Below, piece after piece: positions 29,191 to 41,150 of a stretch of DNA of 64,000 nucleotides. Position 1 is the first letter of the stretch, and the number at the start of each line of letters is the position of its first letter. The notes beneath the pieces are model-generated. The model made no database searches. It was given only the letters and a program-made list of their open reading frames with translations, and was not told the DNA's origin. A program made the position numbers and the translations under genes. Source of the stretch: Hydra vulgaris (Eukaryota; Cnidaria; Hydrozoa; Anthoathecata; Hydridae); NCBI RefSeq assembly GCF_038396675.1, contig NC_088924.1:31692001-31756000 (forward strand), given 5' to 3'.

Positions 29191-30334
29191 TTTAGTGGAA
29201 TGAGTTCTCTAAAGAAACTCAAATTACACCTATAATGCTATGTTACTAATAATACATAAATTTTTGAAATAGAAAAATAAACATCAAATGCATTTGGCTT
29301 AAAAAACACAAAGTGAAAAAAAACACAGAGAAGAAACATTAAATACCTGAAAACTAAAAAATAACTTGTCGTGTTTTTGAAGTTTGCTGTATCCCTGCAA
29401 GATAAAATATATATAACAACAACAACAATATCAGACAAAAAATAAATTTAAAAATATCTTTATATTTAACACACATGTGTTCTAAGACAAGATAAAAACA
29501 TAACAACATCTCTATAATATAACAATTAACAAAAAAGCTCACAATAGCAACCAACATCAACTCTGGTTTATAAAATAAAACTTCAGTTTATTTTTAAACA
29601 GTTAAGGCAAGTATACAACTACTGTACAAAATAAAAGTTGCAATAAAAATATACCTGATCAAAACTTGCTACAAAAAACTTAAACCAATAACAATCTTAT
29701 TTTGTAAATAATAAAGTTCATTGTACTTTTTAATTAATTAATCGTTTTACACAACTAACTAAATAAAAATTACAGTAAAAAAATTATAACTAAATTCCAG
29801 AATATAAATATATTTAAAAAAAACTTAAAGCAGTGTGTTGAAAAAAAAAAAAGTTTTTGAAACTTACTTTGTAGAACAAACAAATGTAGCACAACATAAC
29901 AACATTACAAAAAGCAAAGTAAAAAAAAACATTCTCTCCAAAAAATTATATAATTAAAAAAAAATTAATTCAAACAGGTAAATATTCAAGACTTTGTATC
30001 TAAAAGTTGTTATATATTCTATAGAGAATTCATTCCATTTTTAGTATGATGTAATAACCATTAAATGATTAACTACGACTACAAAAAATCCACAAGTTAC
30101 ATTAACTACAAAAAATCCATTAAATACAAAAAATATATACTTTAAGATGTTTCCGGAGGTAAGATGGAGAGTTACTATATGCTGAAACCTGTTTAGGCTG
30201 TCGTGCACTCATCAAGCAAAACAATTTTACAAAGTTTTTCAGTAACGTTAACGCAATTAATCATCGCATTTAAGTCTGGCCAAGGAGATTTTGATTTATC
30301 AACTTCAATAGCACTACTGGAGGCTGCCATTATA
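29191..30334. other. AT-rich interior of the hAT element
   Basis: No additional transposase exon could be recognised. The minus-strand 66-72 codon frames here have biased Phe/Leu composition and no motif. It likely contains introns or 5' sequence of the hAT gene. Confidence 0.4.
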
Positions 30335-30545
30335 ATCACGCCAAATGTCAACAAACCGTAATTTCCATTATGGAAAACTTTAGAAAATTTTACAGCCAGT
30401 ATCGGTTTCAATACATTACCGGCATTTTACAGCCGGTATCGCTTTCAATTTCTTGATAATATCAAGAAATTGAAACCGGTACCGGCTGTAAAATGTTCTA
30501 GAGTTTTCCACAATCGAATTACGGTTTGTTGACATGCGGCGTGAT
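30335..30545. repeat. Foldback repeat (long inverted repeat)
   Basis: The left arm begins ATCACGCCAAATGTCAACAA and the right arm ends with the near-complement TTGTTGACATGCGGCGTGAT. Matches continue inward through 'ggaaaactttag' / 'ctagagttttcc' and 'ttttacagcc' / 'ggctgtaaaa' to a perfect centre of 15-bp arms (30,443-30,457 and 30,461-30,475) with a 3-base loop. The left arm carries an extra copy of its 'ttttacagccggtatcg' block. No protein is encoded; it looks like a small foldback/MITE inserted in the hAT element. Confidence 0.8.
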
Positions 30546-30878
30546 AATATTGTTGTAAATATTATTCTTGCGGCAAAAAAATTACGTGATCATTGAGTAA
30601 ATAAAAAATAAAAGTATCTACCATTTTGATGTGGGAGCAAACAAACGCGTTGATTTCAAAACAATACTACTTAAACGCTTTGAAAATGTCTTATGATTAT
30701 CAAAAAAAACTATCAAAAGATGCTTCTGAACGTTACCAAAATAAGTTAGATTTAATAAATAGCTTTTTATACAACTAATAAACTTTATTACAGGAAACTT
30801 CATATTAGGTTACATATTAAACAAGCTAATGCTATTAGTGTGTTTACTTAAGTAAATACACTAATACAGTAATAGTGT

Positions 30879-32205
30879 GTTTACTTAAACACATTAATAG
30901 TTTTTTTAAACACATTAATAGTTTATTTAAACACATTAATAGTTTATTTAAACACATTAATAGTTTATTTAAACACATTAATAGTTTATTTAAACACATT
31001 AATAGTTTTTTTAAACACATTAATAGTTTTTTTAAACACATTAATAGTTTTTTTAAACACATATATAGTTTTTTTAAACACATTAATAGTTTTTTTAAAC
31101 ACATATATAGTTTTTTTAAACACATTAATAGTTTTTTTAAACACATTAATAGTTTTTTTAAACACATTAATAGTTTTTTTAAACACATGTATAGTTTTTT
31201 TAAACACATTAATAGTTTTTTTAAACACATTAATAGTTTTTTTAAACACATTAATAGTTTTTTTAAACACATTAATAGTTTTTTTAAACACATTAATAGT
31301 TTTTTTAAACACATTAATAGTTTTTTTAAACACATATATAGTTTTTTTAAACACATTAATAGTTTTTTTAAACACATATATAGTTTTTTTAAACACATTA
31401 ATAGTTTTTTTAAACACATTAATAGTTTTTTTAAACACATTAATAGTTTTTTTAAACACATATATAGTTTTTTTAAACACATTAATAGTTTTTTTAAACA
31501 CATATATAGTTTTTTTAAACACATTAATAGTTTTTTTAAACACATTAATAGTTTTTTTAAACACATTATTACTTTTTTTAAACACATTAATAGTTTTTTT
31601 AAACACATATATAGTTTTTTTAAACACATATATAGTTTTTTTAAACACATTAATAGTTTTTTTAAACACATTAATAGTTTTTTTAAACACATATATAGTT
31701 TTTTTAAACACATTAATAGTTTTTTTAAACACATTAATAGTTTTTTTAAACACATTAATAGTTTTTTTAAACACATTAATAGTTTTTTTAAACACATTAA
31801 TATTTTTTTTAAACACATATATAGTTTTTTTAAACACATTAATAGTTTTTTTAAACACATTAATAGTTTTTTTAAACACATATATAGTTTTTTTAAACAC
31901 ATTAATAGTTTTTTTAAACACATTAATAGTTTTTTTAAACACATTAATAGTTTTTTTAAACACATTAATAGTTTTTTTAAACACATTAATAGTTTTTTTA
32001 AACACATATATAGTTTTTTTAAACACATTAATAGTTTTTTTAAACACATTAATAGTTTTTTTAAACACATATATAGTTTTTTTAAACACATTAATAGTTT
32101 TTTTAAACACATTAATAGTTTTTTTAAACACATTAATAGTTTTTTTAAACACATTAATAGTTTTTTTAAACACATTAATAGTTTTTTTAAACACATATAT
32201 AGTGT
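30879..32205. repeat. 21-bp minisatellite (about 63 copies) with higher-order pattern
   Basis: Unit GTTTTTTTAAACACATTAATA, with a common variant in which ATTAATA becomes ATATATA. Because 21 is divisible by three, all frames stay open, which produces spurious 400-codon ORFs on both strands. In the right part the variant units recur in the fixed order variant, 2 normal, variant, 5 normal: variants start near 31,627, 31,690, 31,815, 31,879, 32,004, 32,067 and 32,193, a 189-base period repeated three times. Confidence 0.97.
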
Positions 32206-32227
32206 GTTTAATATGTAGCATTTTTTT

Positions 32228-32645
32228 AAAGTCGTCTGTTTAACTGCGATCTCTTTGAAAGATGTTAATTACTTTCATAGTAATTAAAAGTAAGAAAATT
32301 TTTTTTAACCTTTAAGTCGTCTGTTTAACTGCGATCTCTTTGAAAGATGTTAATTACTTTCATAGTAATTAAAAGTAAGAAAATTTTTTTTAACCTTTAA
32401 GTCGTCTGTTTAACTGCGATCTCTTTGAAAGATGTTAATTACTTTCATAGTAATTAAAAGTAAGAAAATTTTTTTTAACCTTTAAGTCGTCTGTTTAACT
32501 GCGATCTCTTTGAAAGATGTTAATTACTTTCATAGTAATTAAAAGTAAGAAAATTTTTTTTAACCTTTAAGTCGTCTGTTTAACTGCAATCTCTTTGAAA
32601 GATGTTAATTACTTTCATAGTAATTAAGAGAAAGAAATTTTTTGC
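32228..32645. repeat. 85-bp tandem repeat x5
   Basis: The landmark GTCGTCTGTTTAACTGC starts at 32,231, 32,316, 32,401, 32,486 and 32,571, exactly 85 bases apart. The first four units look identical and the fifth drifts after 'gtaattaa'. Each unit contains the hairpin TTAATTAC-tttcata-GTAATTAA. Confidence 0.96.
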
Positions 32646-33815
32646 GTAATCATATATGTGCACTTAAACTAATTGCCCCACTGTGTCCACGCAACCGGTC
32701 TAAAGGAATAGATCAAATCATTTGTCTTACGTACTTTTGATCAAGTTACTATATTATAAATACTTATTATAATTAATATAAAATACCTGTCAATAAGTGT
32801 CAATAAGTGATACATAAATTATGTCAATAAGTGATACATAAATTACACGGGGATTGCACTTGAAAGTCCGAAAAAAAGAACCTCAGGGACAAGCGATGAC
32901 TGTTTATTTGCTTAATGGCAACAATTTCAAACGCAACAACAACTTTACATTTTAATACTGATTATAATATGTAAATAAATATGTAAAAAAGAAATTATAA
33001 TATAAAAATGTCGGGATTAGACAGAACTATCTATTTTACAGGCTGAAGAGATTTTACTTGACTTTTTAGAACGAAATTTAGCGTTATATTACAATTAATC
33101 TGTGCCAATATGCCTAAAGGAATCATGGAGTTTAATTAATTCATCATTTTGAAATTATTGCACAGTTCACAGACTAGTCAATAAATAAAACAAAAATACT
33201 ACATATTGATTTCTAATAATATTTAAAAATTATATATTTTGCTTAAAGCTTTCCACAGTGTAATATCTATTTCGTATATTTTTAATATATGTGCAATAAT
33301 TGTTATAAATAAAAAATATTTTTCACAGTATAATAATGAAATGATCAAAGTTACTAATTATAACAATTTGAATTATAACATCAATGTCTTTTATGTTTTT
33401 GTGAAAAATAAAAAATTATTAAAAATGTGACTGAATAAATAACAAAGAAGAAACTTACTTTGTCAGACTGTTTTTGTGACCTAAGAACAACCCTAATGAT
33501 AAAAAAAGCAACATTAAATATATGCTTTAGTTTAAAGAATGTTTCTTGGCTTTTAGTGAATAATTAGAAGTAGTAATAATCAAATCAAATAATCATTTGT
33601 AACAATAGACACTAACGAGAAGGTAAGCCAAGTTTTCTATCAACACAAAACATCACAACAATAACATCACAATGATAACACACATAACACAAAACAAAAT
33701 TATACACATAATGACTTACGAGAGAGTCAACACTGCACCAGATGTCGACACAAAATACAAACATTCATATAATTACTCACCAGTTAGCCAACACTGCATT
33801 GTTTCAAAACAACCA
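32646..33815. other. AT-rich spacer with a short 28-bp tandem
   Basis: Only a short tandem is visible: 'gtcaataagtgatacataaa' repeats around 32,790-32,847. No coding signal is recognised; the 63-codon frame at 33,239 is low-complexity. Confidence 0.55.
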
Positions 33816-34826
33816 TCATTCCGATGGTGGTTTAGAAACAATGCTTTCAGCTAAATTTGTCAATGCTGCACACACAGTCACAACCTTGTCAAAATTTACT
33901 AAATCAGCTGAAACTACTTCGTCTTTAATACTCTCAATGGTTCGTAATGGTATGATTCCTTTTAAAATGGTAAACCTATTCTTAATAAGTCCAATAACTC
34001 TCTCTATGTGGATCCTAACTGAAGATATTTTTCCTGAATCTTCAACTTCTTTTGTTGATAACTGTGACTTTCCATTTGTGAAAGCTGGAGTAATTAATTC
34101 AGTTCTGCTCCCAACAGCAAAATCGTCTGTGAGAGTAAAGCTGCAATCAGTTAAAATTTAATCACCAAGTATGTGATACTTCAATGAGTTATATTGTGAT
34201 TCTCTAACATTATGGGTATCACTGGATCTTCCACCCCAGAATTTAGACTTAAAAGAAATAGCACCAAGTAGAGTACAGGAAATAAATACTTTTATAGTAC
34301 AATGTTTTTTTTATTGGCTGTATAATTGTGTTCTTGACATTAAAGAGGATGGAGATTCAATAAAAATCTCAAAACAATCAATTATTGATGTTAATCTTGG
34401 GAACTTTGCTTTGAAAACTGCAGGAATAGTGCCAAACAAGTGATCTTATTTTTGCATTTTAATTAAGCAACTTAACTTTAAATGCATAATATCTATCCAC
34501 TTTCAAAAATAATTTATGGTTGTTTGTTTTGCAATGTTGCAAATGAAAGCAATTATTTCAAAGGTGTAATTATTCTTAATTTAATTATACATACCATGAT
34601 TTGATTATACATTTCTTCCTTTGAATTTCTCCTATCGCTAACTTTTGCAATCAAATATAGTAAAAGTTTTTCCAAAACATCAAACTCTAAACCTGTTAAT
34701 GTTACACTTTTTTTTTTATACATGCTATTGTCTGCATAACTAAATGGAGAATTTGCCTTTAATTTCAAACCTGATACTTCTAAACAAAAATGATATGTTT
34801 CTTCACATAAATTATTTATTCCTACT
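33816..34826 (-). pseudogene. DDE_Tnp_4-type transposase, C-terminal part (PIF/Harbinger/ISL2EU-like)
   Basis: Reading leftward: SVTLTGLEFDVLEKLLLYLI (34,553-34,768), matching the helix-turn-helix that precedes the DDE_Tnp_4 nuclease; after a degenerate gap, IIDCFEIFIESPSSL (first catalytic Asp region, ~34,400), ISFKSKFWGGRSSDTH (second Asp region, ~34,240), and near the end ISSVRIHIERVIGLIKNRF (third acidic residue region, ~34,030) with a final stop at 33,816. This order is diagnostic of DDE_Tnp_4 transposases. In-frame stops occur near 34,310 and 34,160. The N-terminal part of the same reading frame lies on the far side of the Tc1 insertion, at 36,191-36,472. Non-functional; would have catalysed cut-and-paste transposition. 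Confidence 0.85.
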
Positions 34827-34828
34827 TA

Positions 34829-36188
34829 CAGTATTGCGCAAATTAATTACATCAAACATTTTTTTCTTTTTTGTTTTATACTGTGTTTTTTTATAATTTA
34901 ACTGTGATTAGAAGGATAAATAAATTTAAATAAAGTAAATAAATAAAGATGGACACTACACCAAGAAAAAGATCTAAAATATTAACTTTACTTCAATATT
35001 CTGATAAATCTCATCGGGAGAATTATCAGAATTATGTTCAGTAAACCAATTTACAGTTAGCCGGGTTAAGAAGCATAACATTGCAACAGGCAGCTTATCA
35101 CCATTAAGACAAGGAAAATGTGGTTTAAAACGAAAGACTTCAGAAAGAGATGACCAATATCTGATGCTGGAGAGTATCAAAAATCTAAAAAAGACAAGTG
35201 ACCAACTAATGAATGATTTAGCTACGCAGACATTCATGTCTACTCGAGTACTGTGCGGAGGAAGTTATAGCTGTTAGAAGGTTTGCCAGAAAACCTTCTA
35301 AAAAACCATTACTTACAGATGTCATGAAGAAGAAGCGTCTCTTGTGGGCAAAGGAATACAAAAAGTGGACAATGGAGAAAGGTAAGACAAGATGTGTTTA
35401 TTAAATTTACAGCTATTTTATTTATTATATTTGTATATCATACTATTTTTAAATTGAAGGTATTAAATTGAAGAGACTTAATAACAGTTAACTTGTTTTT
35501 TTATTGATTGCAGGTTTTATTTTCGGATGAATCACATTTTGAAGTGCAAGGCCAACGGTCACAGTTTGTTCGTCGTTCTTAAGGTAAGCCTTTACGACCC
35601 GGATACATTGAACATTATGCCAAGCATCCAGAAAAGAAGATGTTTTGGGGTTGTTTCTCTGCTTTTGGACCAGGAAAACTCTACCCAGTTACTGGAATGA
35701 TGAACTCTGACACTTACATTGAGGTTCTGCACACACAAATTAAATTCCAGAGATGTTAAAAGTGTTTCCAAATGGAAACGGAATACTACAGCAGGATTTA
35801 GCCACATGCCATACTTCCAAAAAAGTCAAGAAATTCATGGTAAAAAATAATATTAAAACCCTTAAATGGCCTGGAAACTCCCCTGATCTTAATCCAATTG
35901 AGTATCTCTGGGCAATTGTAAAAAAAAGACTGCCAAAACATGACTGCACAACTAAAACTAAGCTTACCACCACTATCCTTCAGATTTGGATTGAAGACAC
36001 AGAAATCCAAAACATTTTTAAAAATTTAGTGAATTCCATGCCAAATCGTGTGCAGAAAGTCATAGCAGCACGAGGAGGACACATAAAATATTAATGCATG
36101 AGTTTTTATTATATTAGAGCAAGAAAACTTAAAATTTCCTGGATTTATATTGTTTTTAATTTTGATGCAATTAATATTCACAATACTG
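34829..36188 (+). mobile_element. Tc1/mariner element inserted at TA
   Basis: The ends CAGTATTGCGCAAATTAATT... (34,829) and ...AATTAATATTCACAATACTG (36,188) are inverted repeats of about 27 bases, each flanked by TA, the target duplication expected of Tc1/mariner. Length is 1,360 bp. It holds a broken transposase with one intron. Insertion splits a DDE_Tnp_4 pseudogene whose reading frame resumes on both sides, so this element arrived later. Confidence 0.9.
34949..36094 (+). pseudogene. Tc1-like transposase with an intron, broken
   Basis: Starts MDTTPRKRSKILTLL and, after several frame changes, shows ARKPSKKPLLTDVMKKKRLLW, the linker before the catalytic core. An intron with donor AAAG|GTAAGA near 35,382 and acceptor TTGCAG near 35,513 precedes LFSDESHFEVQG (first catalytic Asp), then WGCFSAFGPGKLYP. 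After a shift near 35,750 the last 113 codons are intact: ILQQDLATCHTS (second Asp) and WPGNSPDLNPIEYLW (catalytic Glu/Asp region). In the family it excises and inserts DNA at TA. Frame changes and a stop near 35,581 show it is dead. Confidence 0.88.
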
Positions 36189-36190
36189 TA

Positions 36191-36472
36191 TATTGCATCT
36201 CTTTCTGGATTCTCAATTGTTGTTGTTGAATTTATTTGTGCATTCTGTTTTGGTGAATCTGCTATCAAATTAAAATCAATGTCTTTGCTAATCGAATTAA
36301 AACCAATGTCTTCGCTAAATTCAGTTGCTGTTTTGTGTTGGTTTAAGACACTAACATCCTACACTCCAGTCAAGGCATTGTCAGTATTCATTTGTTCACT
36401 GACTTCATCAACTTGAGATTTATTACAAAGACTTTTTGTACACGATATTCTCATAAAACATGTTTCAGGCAT
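36191..36472 (-). pseudogene. DDE_Tnp_4-type transposase, N-terminal part severed by Tc1
   Basis: A minus-strand frame begins MPETCFMRISCTKSLCNKSQ at 36,472, has one in-frame stop near 36,360, and runs up to the TA at the Tc1 end. It is in the same frame as the region 34,768-34,826 on the other side of the insertion. The segment is acidic and polar with no domain I can name. It would be the linker between an N-terminal DNA-binding region, not found, and the helix-turn-helix of the transposase. Confidence 0.6.
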
Positions 36473-37200
36473 ATAGTAAATACAAACACAGACATTTAAA
36501 AAAAATATGGTCTGATTCAACTATTTTATTACCACGCAAAAAATGCAAAAATAACTTTGATATTTCATATTAATATAATTTGTGCTCTACGAGCTGTTTA
36601 ACATTATTTTATCCACAAAAAAAAAGCAACAAACGCATAATTTATAAATGCTTAATTTTAATGCATGACAAAAATAAATTGCAACTATTACATAAACAGT
36701 TTTACAAAAACATTTTAAACAACAAGATAAACTATATACCAAAATAATTGTTTAATCTATTTATTCTCCTTTCATTTGGTGACAACAATCAGTTATGTCG
36801 GTGGGATGACTCCACTATATTTTTTTAGCACCTAACATATTCACCGATGGAACATAGTCAATATGCTTTTCAAAATTCTCTTTTTTTTCATGAAAGAAAA
36901 AAACATACTTACTATGAATAAAAAGATAAAAACATAAAAAAACAAGTTTTAGACAAATTTGTATTTAAATATTTAGATGATTCAAATACAAAACTTACTA
37001 GATACAAAAAATTTTGACCATGCATAGATTTGTTTTGTATTTGGCGACCAGAGTTTCTTTTTGCAAGATGAATCAATTCTATATATGACTTTAAACATTG
37101 GTTGAACAATCAAAAACACTGCATTCTTTCACCATTTTCGCAATGTTTTCCCCATATCATTTAGCCAGTTAATGTGACGTCACGTTCGCCAGAGGATAAT
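36473..37200. other. Right interior of the hAT element
   Basis: AT-rich with no recognisable gene. A 65-codon minus-strand frame at 36,912-37,109 may be a remnant of an N-terminal hAT exon, but no zinc-binding residues line up. From about 37,200 onward 'aaaagtaa' and 'gtaacgaa' runs mark the terminal region of the hAT element. Confidence 0.4.
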
Positions 37201-37397
37201 ACTTTATTCAAACCAACTAAGTACTTTTTTCTAAAAGTAATTCGTTACAAAGTAAAAAAGTAAGTCATTAAAGTAACGAAAATTAAAAAGTAAAAGTAAT
37301 GCGATGTAATTGTAACTCGTTACCTATAAAAGTACTGCAAAAAGTAACGAAGTATTGTAATGAAGTAAATGTACTTCGTTACACCCCAACCCTGTAT

Positions 37398-37561
<164 letters not shown>

Positions 37562-39600
37562 CAGTGTGGAAAATAAGGAATTGAAGGCAGGTGATTGATT
37601 TAACCGGTTAACTCAAGGAATTGACGGTCAATTATATTTTTTAGGACGATCAAAAAAAATTTTTTTCTCACTTTAAATCTTAGTAATAGTTCTTCTTGAC
37701 TAAACTTTATAAATACAAAAATAAGTTAATGCTTGAAGGGTAAAGAATAAAGTTATTTCATTTATAACAGTTTTAATTAAAATCAATGCTTTTTTTAAAA
37801 GCGCAAGCAGGCATGCAATAATTCTTTATTAATTTTAAAAAAATTCATTTCTATTCAAAAACTTCGCAAATGGTCAGAAAAGCGCGAGAAATAATAGAAA
37901 AGACTAATTGAAAACAAAAGTACTGTCTAAATTATGTTCTTAAGTTACATATAATTATTTCGAATATTAATGAAGTAAATCTCTAAAGTTAAAGAAGAGA
38001 AACATTCGCTCATTTTATCTCTTTTGCTCATCATAAACCGCTAACATAATTAGTTAATAATAATTAGTTAATAATAATTAATTAGTTAATATTACTAACT
38101 CTTGTTTGCAGGTACTATTTAAACTGATTATTGCCTATTTTAAATTGTTTTAAACATTCGTCTTCTTAGTATTAAACGATTTATTTATAACGAAACAAAT
38201 TTTTAAAATTAAGTTTTGAAACATCAAACAATTTGTTTAATGAAACACTATAAAAACTATTAAATTTACATAAAATGAGATTTTTAATGAATATATTTTT
38301 AACAATCCCGTCATAAACAAAAGAAGCGCACGCGCCCAATTAGCAAATTTTAATTTATCTTTAAACTATTCATTCATTTATTTGCAAAACTTACAAATAA
38401 AAATAAATAAAACGATTTAGAGAAAAATAAAGCCAATTTATTGAGTGCAGATGAAAGAAAAACTGTTCATAGTTACAAACATAGTTTATTATATTATTAA
38501 TTAAATAATGAATATAGTTTACGTCATATAGTTTAATTCTTAATGAATAAATATCTGGTTTCTATTATTATGCAATAATTATAAAAGTTTTAACAACGAT
38601 AAATTTAATATACACTCGAATATATTATAAGCAGCAGAATTAAAACTATAAAATTATTATTAAATTATTAATTTTTATTATTGAGTTCATATGGATATAA
38701 ATTATTAATAAGTTTTAAATAATTGAATTATATTAATACAAAATAAATTTGTTAGAACGTTTTTAAAACAAAGATTAAAACAAGACAGTATTGAAAAATA
38801 AAATGAATAAAGAAAAAAATCGCTTTACCTCTTTTTTGCTTTAAAAATTTCGCTTTAACCACCTGCTCGCAATTTAAGTAGCGTATCATAAACAAGAAAA
38901 CTATTTTAAATGCGTTTTCAAAATTTATTAAGTTTCAATATATCCATTTTACAAATAACATCCTTATTATTTGTCAAACCTTGCTTTTAAATCTCTTATT
39001 TTATTTATTTATTTATTTCAACCGGTCAACCGAGAATTCATTTTGGGAGGTCAAAATAGCTTTATTATATAAAATTAATATGTTTACTTTTATTGATCTT
39101 TTTTATTTTTAATATTAGGTTAAATTTATAAAAAAATTTTGATGAAGAGATATACCTTCTGTTTCTACGCTAAACACCATCAAAATTTTAACAAAACATG
39201 CAAAATATTATAATGATTTACTGCTGTGGCTGTGTTTATGATTCTCCCTGTCAAAATAATACTTTATTATCAGTTAAGATTTTGTGAATACTTCAAGTTG
39301 CAGTTAATAATTTTCATAATAAATAAAATTATCACTGAAATAAAGCTATCTAATAAATACTTTAAATGAAAAAATGTCACTGTGTATGTACTTTATTGAT
39401 GTATCCTTATCTGTTCATGAAACCATTAATGTTTTTATTTAAAAAGATCATGTTTTTAATAAAAATAAACATATAACTATATATCCCTTTATTTATTTTT
39501 TTTTGATTTTGTTTGTTTTTATAATTCTACCTTCTCATTCACCCATGTTGATAGAGTTTTTTATTTTTTTTAGTTCTACTTTGGTTTTTTTTCTACTAAT
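37562..39600. other. Gene-free AT-rich DNA
   Basis: No coding or RNA gene signal. Minor features are a 'ttagttaataataa' tandem at about 38,050-38,095 and many poly(A)/poly(T) runs. Confidence 0.6.
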
Positions 39601-39610
39601 TTTCATAAAT

Positions 39611-40128
39611 TTACCTACTGTTACTTACTGTTACTTACTGTTAATTACTGTTACTTACTGTTACTTACTGTTAATTACTGTTACTTACTGTTACTTACTG
39701 CTACTTACTGATACTTACTGTTACTTACTGTTACTTACTGTTACTTACTGTTACTTACTGTTACTTACTGTTACTTACTGTTACTTACTGTTACTTACTG
39801 TTACTTACTTATTGTTACTTACTTACTGTTACTTACTTACTGTTACTTACTTACTGTTACTTACTTACTGTTACTTACTTACTGTTACTTACTTACTGTT
39901 ACTTACTGTTACTAACTTACTGTTACTTACTGTTACTTACTGACTGTTACTTACTGTTACTAACTTACTTTTACTTACTTACTGTTACTTACTTACTGTT
40001 ACTTACTTACTGTTACTTACTAACTGTTACTTACTTACTGTTACTTACTTACTGTACTTACTGTTACTTACTTACTGTTACTTACTTACTGTTACTTATT
40101 GTTACTTACTTACTGTTACTTACTGTTA
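39611..40128. repeat. ACTGTTACTT minisatellite, 10-bp units changing to 14-bp units
   Basis: The left half repeats TTACTTACTG in 10-base units. From about 39,800 an extra 'acttactt' step appears and most units become 14 bases (CTGTTACTTACTTA). The 146-codon Tyr/Leu/Thr frame across it is an artefact. Confidence 0.95.
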
Positions 40129-41150
40129 AAATATGGTTTTAACTTAGTAAACTTTAATTGTTTAAAATTTACTATGTTGATCATTAGGTAATAGTTTTAA
40201 AAAAAATTAGTTTGCCACAACCAAGGTAAAAATAGTTTTAATTTTTTTTAAATTTGTTTGCACTGATAGCTTTTGTGCTTTTGTTAATGGTTTTGCAATA
40301 AATGTCTTTTCTTTCAGGTTTGAACTGTTTTTAACAATGCTCTAGATAAAAAACATCAGCAACAGGTAAACTAGTTTGTAGTGTTGATATGTAATGTTTT
40401 TACTTCTTTTATCATATCATAATTTTTTTTTTTCATTTTAGATAAATCTTACAACGCTTTTTCATCATATTGTCGAACAAATAGAGAGCCAACATCTCAC
40501 AACGCACAAAAAATTAGGGACCAAATTTAGGGGTTGAGCTTTCAACCCCTTTTTTTAAATAAGGAGTGTGGATTCTGTAGAATGTACTATATAAGGAAAG
40601 GGAGCTCTCCTTATATAGTACGTTCTACAGAATCCACAAAAATTGGGAAAATAGTAAGCTACATTTATAGTTAGTATTTTTGTATTTGATTAATCTACTA
40701 ATTGTTATTTGACGATGTCGATGTAGCTAAATTTGTTTTGCAAATAATTAAATTTGAATAGCTAAATTTGTTTTGCAAATAATTAAATTTGCAAATAATT
40801 AAATTTTGCAAATAACTAAATTTGTTTTGCAAAAAAAAAAAAAAACTTTTTCTTATATACTTTGTTTTGTTATATGAATAAATAAATTGATTTCCAGGAA
40901 ATATATGCAGTTTATTTTTTCCCTTTTTAATTCGATTACATTTTTTTAGATTAATCTGATGGCGCGTTTGTTTAATATAGACTTGAATAGAATTAAAAAC
41001 TATTGAAAATTGTAAATTTTTGTTAAGTTTTGTTAATTGGTTAATAAATGTGTATATAAAAACATCTTTTATTTTACAAAGCTATTAGGCATTTTTTTTG
41101 AAACCACAATCCGTAATGATTCATATTTTATCTATGTGAAAGAAAGTTTA
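40129..41150. other. AT-rich spacer with hairpin and small direct repeats
   Basis: A strong hairpin lies at 40,567-40,638 (listed separately). 'gctaaatttgttttgcaaataattaaattt' type units recur three or four times at 40,724-40,830. No gene. Confidence 0.6.
40567..40638. repeat. 31-bp-arm hairpin
   Basis: The left arm (40,567-40,597) starts TGTGGATTCTGTAGAA and the right arm (40,608-40,638) is its reverse complement with one mismatch. The loop is 'aagggagctc'. No coding context; a MITE remnant or a template-switch inverted duplication are both possible. Confidence 0.9.

Larger units (their letters stand above)
28081..37394. mobile_element. hAT-superfamily transposon with nested insertions
   Basis: The left end begins CAGGAGGGTTGGGGTTGTTAC and the right end, read inward, begins CAGGGTTGGGGTGTAAC. 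Both continue into repeated 'aagtaact' and 'aaaagtaa' runs for about 150 bases, as in many animal hAT elements. Between them, the minus strand holds a hAT transposase remnant (28,367-29,190). The 9.3-kb length comes from internal minisatellites and at least two nested transposons. No clear 8-bp target duplication is visible: 'gtatattt' is on the left, 'tatctata' on the right, and the right flank has since expanded as (AT)n. Left and right limits are therefore set by the inverted ends alone. Confidence 0.7.

Noticed and set aside
30844..32221. Open frames of 411-450 codons on both strands
   Set aside because: They are the 21-bp minisatellite read in frame; unit length divisible by three and no stop codons keep several frames open. 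No real protein composition.
33742..34161. 139-codon plus-strand frame
   Set aside because: Antisense to the DDE_Tnp_4 transposase motifs read on the minus strand.
39503..39943. 146-codon Leu/Thr/Tyr frame with a hydrophobic N-terminus
   Set aside because: Arises from the ACTGTTACTT minisatellite; frame ends where the unit length changes.
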